A stretch of DNA of 64,000 nt from Caballeronia sp. INDeC2 (GTDB lineage: Bacteria; Pseudomonadota; Gammaproteobacteria; Burkholderiales; Burkholderiaceae). The translations under genes were made by a program, and so were the position numbers. Below are positions 1-8,653 of the stretch, piece by piece. Numbering within the stretch: the first letter of the stretch is position 1; every line of letters starts with the position of its first letter. Below the pieces are notes generated by a model. It worked only from the letters and a program-made list of their open reading frames with translations, had not been told where the DNA came from and made no database searches. The DNA lies in contig NZ_JALQDG010000036.1 of assembly GCF_023631325.1 (NCBI RefSeq), forward strand, positions 88,053 to 152,052. The letters are read 5' to 3'.

Positions 1-43
1 CAGCTTGACGGGCAAAGATGGGGAGACCGCGCCGGAGTGACGC

Positions 44-748
44 TCACGGCGACGCACTCTGCCCCATACGCTCCCGCAACGCCTCGCAATGGGCGACGAG
101 ATTGCCCTGCGTGTCCACGAACCGCTTGAGCGGCGTATCGATGTCGTAGAACCAGATGCTCGCGACAAACCCATACAACGCGCAATCGATGCTCGCGGGC
201 GCATCGCCGAACATGAACGGGCCATCGCCCAGCAGATTCGCCATCGCCTGAAGACTCGCGATGCCACGCGCATACGCGGCCTCAGGCTCGTACCGTCCAA
301 TCCCCTGATACCGGTAGCGCTCGAAGTTGTACTTTCGCGCGCCCTCCAGCGCCTCAGCGCCGATATCCGGATGCTGCTCCATAAGCGCCTCGCGGAACAA
401 CGGCCAGTAACGATCGTCACGCCAACGCGAATACGACATCACCCAATAGAGATCGTCGAGCGTGCGGCGGATCAGCAGATCGAGATCGCGTTGCGGGCCG
501 GTGAGCGCGTCGTCGAGCGTCAGCGCGTATTTGCGTTTCAGATGCGCGACGATCGCATCGCTGTCGCCGATGGTTTCGTCGTCATCGACGAGATAGGGAA
601 GCTGGCCGCGCGGCGCGGCGCTCGTGTCGAGCACGTGACGATGCTCGAACGGCAGGCCCGCGAGCTTCAGGAACGCGAACACTTTCAGCCCGAACGGATT
701 GTTGTCTTCGAGACCGAACAACTGAGGATACGAATAGAGCGTGATCAT
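44..748 (-). CDS. Glutathione S-transferase family protein
   Basis: A 234-residue protein with an N-terminal thioredoxin-like half starting MITLYSYPQLFGLEDNN, the cis-Pro segment GQLPYLVDDDE and the GST-type motif IGDSDAIVAHL (about residues 60-70), then an all-helical C-terminal half. The spacing resembles the metaxin / failed-axon-connections branch of GSTs more than classical detoxifying GSTs. No substrate can be inferred. It is a single gene, divergent from nudC. The ATG start follows from the alignment of the beta1 strand directly at the N terminus. Confidence 0.8.
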   Translation of the reverse strand: MITLYSYPQLFGLEDNNPFGLKVFAFLKLAGLPFEHRHVLDTSAAPRGQLPYLVDDDETIGDSDAIVAHLKRKYALTLDDALTGPQRDLDLLIRRTLDDLYWVMSYSRWRDDRYWPLFREALMEQHPDIGAEALEGARKYNFERYRYQGIGRYEPEAAYARGIASLQAMANLLGDGPFMFGDAPASIDCALYGFVASIWFYDIDTPLKRFVDTQGNLVAHCEALRERMGQSASP

Positions 749-881
749 CGGCGTCTCCGGGCGTCGCCCTGCAAGGACGCGCCAACTTCGCTACGATTCC
801 CGATTGGCCTTGCATCTTCCCGTCACGCGGCGCGCCTTTCGGCATTCACGCCGGCACGCGCCGCCACATACGAAAAATACT

Positions 882-1799
882 ATGCCCACGCCGCCTCATG
901 CCATCGGTTTTACGCTCGATCCGCTCGATCGCGTGTCAGAAAAGCGCGACGACGAAGCGTTCGTCGCCAGCCTGCGGGACGATCCATCCACGCGCTTTCT
1001 GCTCTTCTTGAACAACGTGCCGCTCTTCAAGCGCAACGACGGGCACGATCCGCTCTTCAGCGCGCAGGAAGCGGCCTCGGCCGGCACGCCCTTGCAAACG
1101 GTGTTTCTCGGTTGCGACGCCGAAGAGCGCGCGCTGTTCGCCGCCTCGTTCGATGACAACGCGAAAACCGCCGAAGAAGTCGAAGCGATCGAGCTTCGTC
1201 CCATCGCGATGCAAGGCCTCGTCGCGCCGCCGCTCGTCAGCGCGCTCGGCGAAGCGCGATCGATGCTCGACTGGCATCGCCGTCATCGGTTCTGCGCGAA
1301 CTGCGGCCAGCCGACCGATTCCGCCGGCGCGGGCTGGCGGCGTATCTGTCCGAATTGCAAGGCGCAGCATTTTCCGCGCGTCGATCCGGTCGTGATCATG
1401 CTCGTCACCGACGGCGAGCGGTGTCTCCTCGGCCGTCAGCCGCAATTCCTGCCGGGCATGTATTCGGCGCTGGCGGGCTTCGTCGAGCCGGGCGAAACCT
1501 TCGAGCACGCGGTGTATCGCGAAGTGCTGGAAGAAGCGGGCATCCGCTGCACGGACGTGCGCTATTTCGCGTCGCAGCCGTGGCCGTTTCCGTCGTCGCT
1601 GATGATCGGCTGCTTCGCGCGCGCGGCCTCGACCGAGCTTACCGTCGACAAAAACGAACTGGAAGACGCGCGCTGGTTTTCGCGCGAGGAAGTCGCCGCG
1701 ATGCTCGACGGCATGCACGAAGAGGGCATGTCGGCGCCCAAGCCGTTCGCGATCGCGCATCATCTGCTGAAGGCGTTCGCGACGGGCGAACTGGACTGA
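882..1799 (+). CDS. nudC: NADH pyrophosphatase NudC
   Basis: A 305-residue Nudix hydrolase predicted to cleave NADH to NMNH and AMP, and in E. coli also to remove NAD caps from RNA. It shows a zinc ribbon (CANC...CPNC, about residues 138-160) followed by a Nudix box GFVEPGETFEHAVYREVLEE and the NudC-type SQPWPFPSS motif. The frame is open further upstream, but the ATG at 882 begins the conserved N-terminal domain. Expressed divergently from the GST-like gene, with a 133-bp intergenic region. Confidence 0.93.
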   Translation: MPTPPHAIGFTLDPLDRVSEKRDDEAFVASLRDDPSTRFLLFLNNVPLFKRNDGHDPLFSAQEAASAGTPLQTVFLGCDAEERALFAASFDDNAKTAEEVEAIELRPIAMQGLVAPPLVSALGEARSMLDWHRRHRFCANCGQPTDSAGAGWRRICPNCKAQHFPRVDPVVIMLVTDGERCLLGRQPQFLPGMYSALAGFVEPGETFEHAVYREVLEEAGIRCTDVRYFASQPWPFPSSLMIGCFARAASTELTVDKNELEDARWFSREEVAAMLDGMHEEGMSAPKPFAIAHHLLKAFATGELD

Positions 1800-1896
1800 A
1801 CGGCAGCTTAACGGCGCGCCTTCGACGATCGGCGCGGAATGCCACGCTGTAACGCGCGGGCGCGCAACCGCATTTTTCAGACATCGGGTGAACGAC

Positions 1897-2481
1897 ATGA
1901 ACATGAAAGGCGGCGTCCATATCTGGCTGATTCGGCACGGCGAAACCGAGTGGAGCAAGTCGGGGCAGCACACCGGCACGACCGACATCCCGCTCACCGA
2001 CGACGGACGCAAGCAGGCGTCCGCGCTCGCGCCGGTCCTCGCGCCTGAGTCCTTCGATCTCGTGCTGACGAGCCCGATGGGCCGCGCGATCGAAACATGC
2101 CGTCTCGCGGGATTGGCCGATCGCGCGCAGGTCGAGCCGGAACTGCACGAGTGGAATTACGGCATCTACGAAGGCCGCAAGACGCCGGATATCCGCAGGG
2201 AAGTGCCGGACTGGTCGGTGTGGACATCGCCGATTCCCGAAGGCGAAAATCTCGCCGATGTCGGCAGGCGCGCGCAGGCGCTCATCGACAAGCTACTCGC
2301 GACGAACGCGGCGAACATCGCGCTCTTTTCGCACGCGCATTTCTCGCGCGTGTTCGGCGCGCAATGGACGACGGGCTCGCCCGCGCTCGGCGCGCATCTC
2401 ATGATGGACACCGCCGCGATGAGCGTGCTCGGCTTCGAGCGCGACGTGCGCGCGATCATCAAGTGGAATCTTCTGCCGTAG
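1897..2481 (+). CDS. Histidine phosphatase family protein (phosphoglycerate-mutase-like)
   Basis: A protein of about 194 residues with the RHGETEW phosphohistidine motif close to the N terminus and the second catalytic His in ALFSHAHF near residue 145. The size fits alpha-ribazole phosphatase / SixA-type cytosolic phosphatases, but there is no cobalamin context, so the substrate is open. A GTG at 1888 and ATGs at 1897 and 1903 are all in frame; the first ATG is chosen. A lacI-family relic abuts its 3' end on the other strand. Confidence 0.8.
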   Translation: MNMKGGVHIWLIRHGETEWSKSGQHTGTTDIPLTDDGRKQASALAPVLAPESFDLVLTSPMGRAIETCRLAGLADRAQVEPELHEWNYGIYEGRKTPDIRREVPDWSVWTSPIPEGENLADVGRRAQALIDKLLATNAANIALFSHAHFSRVFGAQWTTGSPALGAHLMMDTAAMSVLGFERDVRAIIKWNLLP

Positions 2482-2482
2482 T

Positions 2483-2740
2483 TTTTCCGAGAAGAGCGAA
2501 TGCGCGACGGTCGGCACGATCGCCGCGATCAGCCGCGATCAGCCGCGATTTCGCCGACGACAACCCGCCGGCCAGCCGGTTCGGCGACGGGATGGCGCGC
2601 GAGCGAGCGTCTCGGTCGCGACAGTGTCGGGGGCGTTGAACACGCGCGAGACGGTGATCGGCGAGACGCCCGCCGAGGTCGCCACGTCGGTGATGCGCAC
2701 GCCTTTCGCGCCATACGAATGCGGCGCGTGGCTGTCGTCA
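2483..2740 (-). pseudogene. LacI-family regulator remnant (N-terminal part only)
   Basis: Translating the minus strand in successive frames gives a LacI DNA-binding head: VRITDVATSAGVSPITVSRV from about 2700, then in a second frame PNRLAGGLSSAKSRLIAA, then in a third frame IVPTVAHSLFSEKLRQK. The hinge and start of the effector domain are therefore present but split by at least two frameshifts and a short deletion. One shift coincides with a tandem 10-base duplication (gatcagccgc twice, about 2527-2546). The effector domain is missing, cut off by the end of the phosphatase gene. It lies immediately downstream of the RraA/dehydratase pair, where a dedicated regulator would be expected. Confidence 0.8.
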
Positions 2741-2745
2741 TGATG

Positions 2746-3480
2746 CTACGCGCGCCGCTCGCGCCATGCCTTGTAAGCCGCCAGCGTTTCCTCGTTCGGC
2801 GGATACGTGCCGCGCAGCATCGCGCCGCCCTCCACGCGCGACGACAAAAATTCCTCCATGACCTCCTGCTCGGTCGCATCCTTCGCGACCTCCTCGGCCA
2901 TGTAGCGCGGCACGATCACGACGCCATCCACATCGCCGACGACGATATCGCCCGGATACACCGCCACGCCGCCGCACGCTATCGGCACGTTCATGTCGAC
3001 CGCGTGGTGCTTCGCGAGATTGAGCGGCGCGCTCGCGCCCGCGCAGAAGAGCGGCAGACCGATATCGCCTATCGTGCCCGAATCGCGCACGCAGCCGTCC
3101 GACACCATGCCCGCGACGCCGCGAATCTTGAGACGCGTCGTGAGAATCGAGCCCGTCGACGCGACGCTGCGTTCGCCGCGGCAATCCTGCACGAGCACGC
3201 TGCCCGGCGGCGCGCTTTCGACGGCCTTGCGCTGCGGATGATCCGGGTCCTGAAACACGCCGACGTGGTCGAGATCCTCGCGCGCCGGAATATTGCGCAG
3301 CGTGAACGCCGGCCCGACCATGTTCGGCGCGCCTTTCGCGGGCTTCACGAGCGGCGCGACGCCTTGCAGGAACACGTTGCGCAGGCCGCGCTTGAAGAGT
3401 TGCGTCGTGAGCGTTGCGGTGCTGACGTGGCGCAGCAGTTCGATCGTTTCGTCGGAAATGGCGATGTCGGGTGTCGTCAT
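2746..3480 (-). CDS. RraA family protein (HMG/CHA-type aldolase-like)
   Basis: A 244-residue member of the RraA / 4-hydroxy-4-methyl-2-oxoglutarate aldolase fold. It has the conserved SDGCVRDSGTI segment (Arg and Asp of the metal-oxoacid site) and VVGDVDGVVIVP near the C-terminal third. Such proteins next to IlvD/Edd dehydratases usually cleave 2-keto-3-deoxy acids or act as oxaloacetate decarboxylases; RNase E inhibition is unlikely for a protein in this setting. It lies 13 bp downstream of the dehydratase on the same strand, so the two are probably co-transcribed. Confidence 0.8.
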   Translation of the reverse strand: MTTPDIAISDETIELLRHVSTATLTTQLFKRGLRNVFLQGVAPLVKPAKGAPNMVGPAFTLRNIPAREDLDHVGVFQDPDHPQRKAVESAPPGSVLVQDCRGERSVASTGSILTTRLKIRGVAGMVSDGCVRDSGTIGDIGLPLFCAGASAPLNLAKHHAVDMNVPIACGGVAVYPGDIVVGDVDGVVIVPRYMAEEVAKDATEQEVMEEFLSSRVEGGAMLRGTYPPNEETLAAYKAWRERRA

Positions 3481-3493
3481 GGTGTTGCGCGTC

Positions 3494-5227
3494 TCAATGT
3501 ATGTCGGGGTCGCCGCCGGTCGCGGCTTTCTCTTCGAGGAAATCGAAGTCGCAGCCCTTGTCGGCCTGCGTCACATGCAATTGATGCATCACGCCGAAGC
3601 CGCGCTCGAACGGGCGCTTCGGCGGTGTCCACGCGGCCTTGCGCGCGGCGAGCTGGTCATCGGCGACATCGAGATGCAGGCGGCGCGCGGGCACGTCCAG
3701 TTCGACGATATCGCCATCCCTCACCAACGCGAGCGGCCCGCCGACGAACGACTCCGGCGCCACATGCAACACGCACGCGCCGTAGCTCGTGCCGCTCATG
3801 CGCGCATCGGAGATGCGGACCATGTCGCGCACGCCTTGCTTCAAGAGCTTCTGCGGAATCGGCAACTGGCCCCACTCCGGCATGCCCGGCGCGCCGACCG
3901 GACCCGCGTGCTGAAGCACGATCACCGAATCGGCGGCGATGTCGAGCGTTTCGTCGTCGATGCGCGCGGCCATGTCGGCGTAATCCTTGAACACGACCGC
4001 CGGCCCGCGATGCCTGAGTAGATGCGCTTCCATCGCCGCCGGTTTGATCACGGCGCCGTCGGGCGCGAGATTGCCTGTGAGCACGGCGAGGCCGTCGTTC
4101 GGGACCAAGGGATCGGTGCGGCGGCGGATCACGTCGTCATTGAAAATCTCCGCGCCCGCGATGTTCTCGCCGAGCGTCGCGCCGTTGACCGTGCGTTGCG
4201 AGCCGTCTATCAGATCGCCCAGTTCGGCGAGCAGCGCGCGCAGGCCGCCCGCGTAGAAAAAATCCTCCATCAGATACTTGCCCGCCGGGCGGATGTTGCC
4301 GATCACCGGCGTCACGCGCGCGAGTTCGTCGAAGCGCGCGGTCGTGAGCGGCACGCCCGCGCGCCGCGCGACCGCCACGAGATGCACGATCGCGTTGGTC
4401 GAGCCGGACAGCGCGAGCACGGTCGTCACGGCGTTGTCGAAGGATCTCGGCGTGAGGATGTCGGACGGCTTGAGGTCCGTCCACACCATCTCGACGATGC
4501 GCTGCCCCGTCAGCGATGCGTGCTGCGCGTGCCGCGAATCCACCGCGGGAATCGACGCGAAGCCCGGCAGCGTCATGCCGAGCGCTTCGGCGGCGCTCGT
4601 CATCGTCGAGGCCGTACCCATCGTCATGCAATGTCCCGGCGAGCGCGCGATGCCGCTTTCCACGCCCTTCCACTCGTCCTCGCCGATCTTGCCTGCGCGC
4701 AGTTCCGCCCAGTATTTCCATGTATCGGAGCCGCTGCCGAGCGTGCGGCCGTTCCAGTCGCCGCGCAGCATCGGGCCGGCGGGCAGAAAGATCGCGGGCA
4801 GGTTCATGCTGATCGCGCCCATCAGCAGGCCGGGCGTGGTCTTGTCGCAGCCGCCCATCAGCACGCAGCCGTCGAACGGATACGAGCGCAGCACTTCCTC
4901 GACCTCCATCGCGAGGAAATTGCGATACAGCATGGTCGTGGGCTTCTGGAACGGCTCGGCGAGCGTCATCACCGGCATTTCGACGGGAAAGCCGCCCGCC
5001 TGCCAGACGCCGCGCTTCACTTCCTCGACGCGCTGTTTGAAATGCGTGTGGCACGAATTGATTTCGCTCCACGTGTTGAGCACGGCGATGACCGGCTTGC
5101 CCATGTAATCGGACGCGTGGTAGCCCATCTGCGCCGTGCGCGAGCGGTGGCCGAACGAGCGCAGGTCGTTCACGCCGTACCAGCGGTGACTGCGCAAATC
5201 TTCCGGCTTCTTGCGATGCAGAGTCAA
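3494..5227 (-). CDS. IlvD/Edd family dehydratase (probably L-arabinonate-type sugar-acid dehydratase)
   Basis: About 577 residues, the usual length of aldonic-acid dehydratases of this family. The iron-sulfur cysteines are in MGGCDKTTPG and SPGHCMTMG, and the LRSHRWYG start is typical of the arabinonate/xylonate/gluconate clade rather than of IlvD. A TTG at 5227 is preferred because AAGGAG sits 7-8 bases upstream; an in-frame ATG at 5257 would place the operator inside the gene. With the RraA-like aldolase it forms a two-gene sugar-acid catabolic unit. The exact substrate is inferred, not shown. Confidence 0.85.
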   Translation of the reverse strand: MTLHRKKPEDLRSHRWYGVNDLRSFGHRSRTAQMGYHASDYMGKPVIAVLNTWSEINSCHTHFKQRVEEVKRGVWQAGGFPVEMPVMTLAEPFQKPTTMLYRNFLAMEVEEVLRSYPFDGCVLMGGCDKTTPGLLMGAISMNLPAIFLPAGPMLRGDWNGRTLGSGSDTWKYWAELRAGKIGEDEWKGVESGIARSPGHCMTMGTASTMTSAAEALGMTLPGFASIPAVDSRHAQHASLTGQRIVEMVWTDLKPSDILTPRSFDNAVTTVLALSGSTNAIVHLVAVARRAGVPLTTARFDELARVTPVIGNIRPAGKYLMEDFFYAGGLRALLAELGDLIDGSQRTVNGATLGENIAGAEIFNDDVIRRRTDPLVPNDGLAVLTGNLAPDGAVIKPAAMEAHLLRHRGPAVVFKDYADMAARIDDETLDIAADSVIVLQHAGPVGAPGMPEWGQLPIPQKLLKQGVRDMVRISDARMSGTSYGACVLHVAPESFVGGPLALVRDGDIVELDVPARRLHLDVADDQLAARKAAWTPPKRPFERGFGVMHQLHVTQADKGCDFDFLEEKAATGGDPDIH

Positions 5228-5241
5228 GCAGCGTCTCCTTG

Positions 5242-5257
5242 ATGGTAGCGCTACCAT
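5242..5257. promoter_or_regulatory. LacI-type operator O1 upstream of the dehydratase
   Basis: Perfect 16-bp palindrome ATGGTAGCGCTACCAT with a central CG, the hallmark of LacI/GalR-family operators. It sits 15-30 bp upstream of the dehydratase start codon, where a bound repressor would block transcription or initiation. The position was anchored on the in-frame ATG that forms its outer edge. Confidence 0.75.
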
Positions 5258-5270
5258 TCGACGACCGAAA

Positions 5271-5286
5271 ATGGTAGCGCCGCCAT
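5271..5286. promoter_or_regulatory. LacI-type operator O2 (imperfect)
   Basis: ATGGTAGCGCCGCCAT repeats the left half of O1 exactly and the right half with two changes. Centre-to-centre distance to O1 is 29 bp, close to three helical turns, compatible with two repressor dimers on one DNA face. Confidence 0.6.
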
Positions 5287-5323
5287 ACGCGAGCGTCGCT
5301 TGGGGTTTGTGCGGGGAATTGCG

Positions 5324-5989
5324 CTATCTGATGGTGAGATGAACCGACGCGATCAGCTCGGACAAGCCGAGCCACAGAATTTCCACGCCGATGCAGAAGA
5401 TGACGAACGCGAAGAGGCGCATTGCGACCTGCGTGCCCGCGGTGCCGAGCAGGCGTTCGAGATGCCCGGCGAAGCGCACGCACACGTAGATGCTCGCGCA
5501 CAGAATCACCAGCCCGACGCCCACGCCCGCGAGATGCACCGGCTGCAAGCCGTGGCGCGGCGAGCCGGTGCCGAGCGCGATGGCAACCGCGATCGCGCCC
5601 GGCCCGACGGTGATCGGCAGCGTCAGCGGATAGAAGGCCTTCGCGCGCAATGAAGCGCCGCTGCGCGGCTTGGGCGCGGTTTCGGCGGAATCGTCGTCAT
5701 CGGGCGCCTGGAGCAGACTCCAGCCCGCCATCGCGACGACCAGACCACCCGCCACGCGCAGCACCGGAATCGAAATGCCGAAGAACGACAGCACGTAAGC
5801 GCCGATCGAAAGCGACGCAAGCAGAATCGCGAAACTGTTGATGCAGATGCGCCGCGCGAGCTCCGCGCGATCGTCGTCGCCGATATGCGGCAACATGCTC
5901 AGCACGACAAGCGCCGTCGCGGGCGGATTGATGATCGGAAACAAACCGGCGACGATCACGAGGACCGTCTTGGCGAATTCGTTGAGCAT
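5324..5989 (-). CDS. MarC family integral membrane protein
   Basis: About 221 residues, almost entirely hydrophobic, with six predicted membrane segments. The conserved MarC/YhgN features are FPIINPPATALVVLSM near the N terminus and AFYPLTLPITVGPGAIAVAIALG in the middle. The function of this family is unknown; an early link to multiple antibiotic resistance was not upheld. The ATG at 5989 is chosen since the upstream TTG extension is hydrophilic and unlike the family. Confidence 0.85.
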   Translation of the reverse strand: MLNEFAKTVLVIVAGLFPIINPPATALVVLSMLPHIGDDDRAELARRICINSFAILLASLSIGAYVLSFFGISIPVLRVAGGLVVAMAGWSLLQAPDDDDSAETAPKPRSGASLRAKAFYPLTLPITVGPGAIAVAIALGTGSPRHGLQPVHLAGVGVGLVILCASIYVCVRFAGHLERLLGTAGTQVAMRLFAFVIFCIGVEILWLGLSELIASVHLTIR

Positions 5990-6076
5990 GCGCGTCGTTG
6001 TCCGTTCGTCGTTGGCTTGCTGCAAGCCCGGACATTGTGCACGCGAAGCCGGGGCGCGTGCGCGGCAATCGGCGAT

Positions 6077-6418
6077 TCAGGCGAACGGCGCCGCGAGAAT
6101 CAGCGCGCATTCGGTGAGAAACGACCCGAGCCCGACGCCGATCAACACGCGCGCGACGACCGTCCATACGCGGCGATCGACATTGCCCGCGCAGCGCCAC
6201 GCAAGCGTGCACCACAGCAGATACAGCACCGAGCAGACGACGAATACGCCCAGCATGCCGGGCCAGAACCAGACGGTGATCAGCAGGAATGTTTCGGGAG
6301 CGACGCCGCTCGTCCAGAGGTCGAGGTAGACGAACCACCATGCGAGATGGATCGGCACGCCCAACAGCCACCAGACTTTCCAGAAGCGTTCTTCTCCGCG
6401 CCAGGCCTTGCGCAACAT
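6077..6418 (-). CDS. Small hypothetical membrane protein
   Basis: 113 residues, Trp-rich, with about three hydrophobic segments (WWLLGVPIHLAWWFVYLDLW, then ITVWFWPGMLGVFVVCSVLY and a C-terminal VLIGVGLGSFLTECALIL). I do not recognise the family. Its codon use and GC content match the neighbours, the reading frame is complete, and it lies on the same strand as marC and ycgR, so it is probably real. Confidence 0.6.
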   Translation of the reverse strand: MLRKAWRGEERFWKVWWLLGVPIHLAWWFVYLDLWTSGVAPETFLLITVWFWPGMLGVFVVCSVLYLLWCTLAWRCAGNVDRRVWTVVARVLIGVGLGSFLTECALILAAPFA

Positions 6419-6482
6419 GCGTCGTCATGCAGTGGAAAGAGGCACGCATTCTACTCCACGGGGCCTCGCATCCGCACGCCGC

Positions 6483-7241
6483 TCACGCCGACAGGCTGCG
6501 GCGCTTCGCCTCCATGCGCGTGATGAGCCGCTGCAACACGTTCTCCGCCGCGCCCGAAATCCGCACGAAACGGAATCCGACGACATAACGCACATCGCCG
6601 CGCGGCGTGGTCACGGTGCGCGGCGACACCAGTTCGAGATCGACGGGCAAGGCCGCGCCGGGGCCGAGATGCAGCACGACATCGTTGAACAGCGTGCCGA
6701 TCTCCGTTTCCGCGAGACGCGGCGTGTCCATGCGCAGCGCGATGCCGCCGAGCGACAGGTCGTGCACTTCGTAGCGGAACGATTCGCCGTCGGCGAATGC
6801 GCCCTTCGCGTGGAACGGATCGAGGATTGGCGCCGGCACGCGGAAATATTCGCGGCGCTGGAATTGATAGAGCTTCTCGGGAAAGGCGACTTCGAACGCC
6901 TGCCGTCCTTCGTAGGTCACGGCATGGGCGGCCTGCGTCGTGAACTCGACGCGCACGCCGTCCGGCGCGCCCTTGAAATACAACTGCCGCGCCTCGAGCA
7001 ACGCGCGGTTGTCCGATTCCACGCCGCCCCAGTCGAACACGATGCGCGCGCCGCGCACGTCGACTTCGATCAATTGCGTGACGATCTGCCCTTTTCCGCT
7101 CGTGACCGTCAGCATGTCGCGGCGCTGCACGAGATTGCGCAGGACGATCGATATTTCAGATGGCGTGTGTCGCGCGAAGCGCTCGTGGTCTTCCGCGAAT
7201 TTTTCGATGTCGGATGTTTGCGGCAACGGTTCGGCGAGCAT
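6483..7241 (-). CDS. ycgR: Flagellar brake protein YcgR (PilZ domain)
   Basis: 252 residues: an N-terminal YcgR domain (about 15-120) and a C-terminal PilZ domain with the c-di-GMP-binding signature RREYFR (129-134) followed by DLSLGG (161-166). In enterobacteria YcgR, when bound to c-di-GMP, slows the flagellar motor and biases it to counter-clockwise rotation. No flagellar gene is adjacent, so here it is a stand-alone effector. Together with the MshEN module of nfrB it is the second c-di-GMP receptor of the window. Confidence 0.88.
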   Translation of the reverse strand: MLAEPLPQTSDIEKFAEDHERFARHTPSEISIVLRNLVQRRDMLTVTSGKGQIVTQLIEVDVRGARIVFDWGGVESDNRALLEARQLYFKGAPDGVRVEFTTQAAHAVTYEGRQAFEVAFPEKLYQFQRREYFRVPAPILDPFHAKGAFADGESFRYEVHDLSLGGIALRMDTPRLAETEIGTLFNDVVLHLGPGAALPVDLELVSPRTVTTPRGDVRYVVGFRFVRISGAAENVLQRLITRMEAKRRSLSA

Positions 7242-7448
7242 GATGGTCCAATCAAGTTATCAGTTTGGGACAGCGAACGACGACTCCCTGATTCCGCATA
7301 TGTTGCCTGAAAAGAAGGCGCTTCAGTACGTTGGTAACGACTAGGTTTCCACGCCAATTCAGCGTTTTGCAGAGCAGCAAACGCTTTTGTCTTACGGATC
7401 GCTTCCAGAGTTGAGAAGAAGCCAGGGTCGTTCCCGGCCTCGCGTGCA

Positions 7449-8429
7449 TCAAGCGAGCGCGTCGAACTCGCTTGCGAGCGCGCGGCGTCTCATCGGCGCG
7501 AGCGCGGCCCCGAGGCGCTCGCCCTGCGCCTCGCTGATGAGACTCGTCAGAATCTCGCCGAAACGCGGCTCGTCGACGCCCGAGATGATGTACTGCCAGC
7601 GATACGCGTCGATCAGCCCCGCATGCACGCGCGCCTCTTCCTCGTCGGACAGCGCGCGGTCGAGTTGCGTGACGAAGTAATGCGCATCGGCGGCGGCTTG
7701 CGCCTGCATCATGCCGTCGATCGCCGCGACCAGATCGATCAGATCGACGATCGCGGCATCGCGCGCGTCGTCTTCGATACGCGCGTCCTCGCGCATCCAT
7801 TCCAGCTCGTCGATGATCGCGTGCTGCGACTCCTCCTTCCAGTGAAACAGGAAAATGTCCTTGAAGAGCGTCGACAGGCTTGCGTCGCTCTCCATGCTCT
7901 GCCGGTAATGCACCTGCGTGACGATTTCGACGCAGCACGTCAGCGCGAGAATCGACCATGTGGACTTGCCGAGCACGAAGGCGGCGACTTCGTCGGCTTG
8001 CGGAACGAAGCGGTAGCCGGACGGAAGCGCTTCGGCCGCAAGCGCCTCGACGCGGCGGAACAGTTCCTGATGCTTCAGCTCTTCATCGGTGAAACGAACC
8101 ATCGCTTCGAGCGCGGTCTGATCGCCGAGCGCGTGATCGCGGCCGACTTCGAGCATCTTCGCGCCGACGAACCGCTCGATCATGCCGAACATGTTGGCGT
8201 ACGTGCGGCCCTGAACCTGCGACATGAGCCGGCGTTCGCCCGCATCCAGAAACGGCAGGCGGTTCACTTGGGTGAGCCCGTCGGGCATGAACTTGTGCGC
8301 GGGATCGAAATGACGGCCGCGCAATACGTCGCGATCGATATCCCAGCGAATGCGGCGGGAGACTTCGATGCACTTCGCATAGCGTTGGTGCGTGCTGATC
8401 TTGCTGGACTCGTGCTGAACGGCTTTCAT
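7449..8429 (-). CDS. Ferritin-like diiron protein of unknown function
   Basis: 326 residues, mostly helical. Two carboxylate-His motifs typical of diiron four-helix bundles are visible: FTDEELKHQELF (E116/E117, H120) and HWKEESQHAIIDE (E199/E200, H203), plus an extra buried Glu in CCVEIVTQVHY (E168). This is the residue pattern of ferritin-like oxygenases or oxidases (AurF/rubrerythrin type), so iron-dependent oxidation is plausible, but no substrate is indicated. The hydrolase/LuxR gene lies 224 bp upstream on the same strand. Confidence 0.65.
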   Translation of the reverse strand: MKAVQHESSKISTHQRYAKCIEVSRRIRWDIDRDVLRGRHFDPAHKFMPDGLTQVNRLPFLDAGERRLMSQVQGRTYANMFGMIERFVGAKMLEVGRDHALGDQTALEAMVRFTDEELKHQELFRRVEALAAEALPSGYRFVPQADEVAAFVLGKSTWSILALTCCVEIVTQVHYRQSMESDASLSTLFKDIFLFHWKEESQHAIIDELEWMREDARIEDDARDAAIVDLIDLVAAIDGMMQAQAAADAHYFVTQLDRALSDEEEARVHAGLIDAYRWQYIISGVDEPRFGEILTSLISEAQGERLGAALAPMRRRALASEFDALA

Positions 8430-8586
8430 GTAGAAACTCCGGGATGACTCTGCGTCGATGACTGCAATGAATGGGCGCGCGGCAGGCAGCGCGCTGCGTC
8501 GAACAGGTCGGCGCAGGAGGTCAGGCATCGCGTCACCGTTCTGCGAACCATTCTCGGGAGAGCCGCGCTTTGGCACATGAGGCGCA

Positions 8587-8609
8587 TGTCCCGGTCGCGA
8601 ACCGGGACA
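8587..8609. other. Inverted repeat between hydrolase-LuxR gene and ferritin-like gene
   Basis: Nine-base arms TGTCCCGGT / ACCGGGACA around CGCGA. A second, shorter one (CGGGAC...GTCCCG) follows within about 50 bp. There is no U-run in either direction, so it is either a weak factor-assisted terminator of the hydrolase-LuxR gene or an operator for the ferritin-like gene; a LuxR-type dimer site is one possibility. Confidence 0.4.
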
Positions 8610-8653
8610 CGGCGTTTTGGCGGCAGGAAAGCGGGACGTGGGTCCCGAAGGAC

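Noticed and set aside
4022..5242. Long plus-strand open frame opposite the dehydratase gene
   Set aside because: Composition (Arg, His, Ala) is that of an antisense frame, and the dehydratase motifs on the minus strand are unambiguous.
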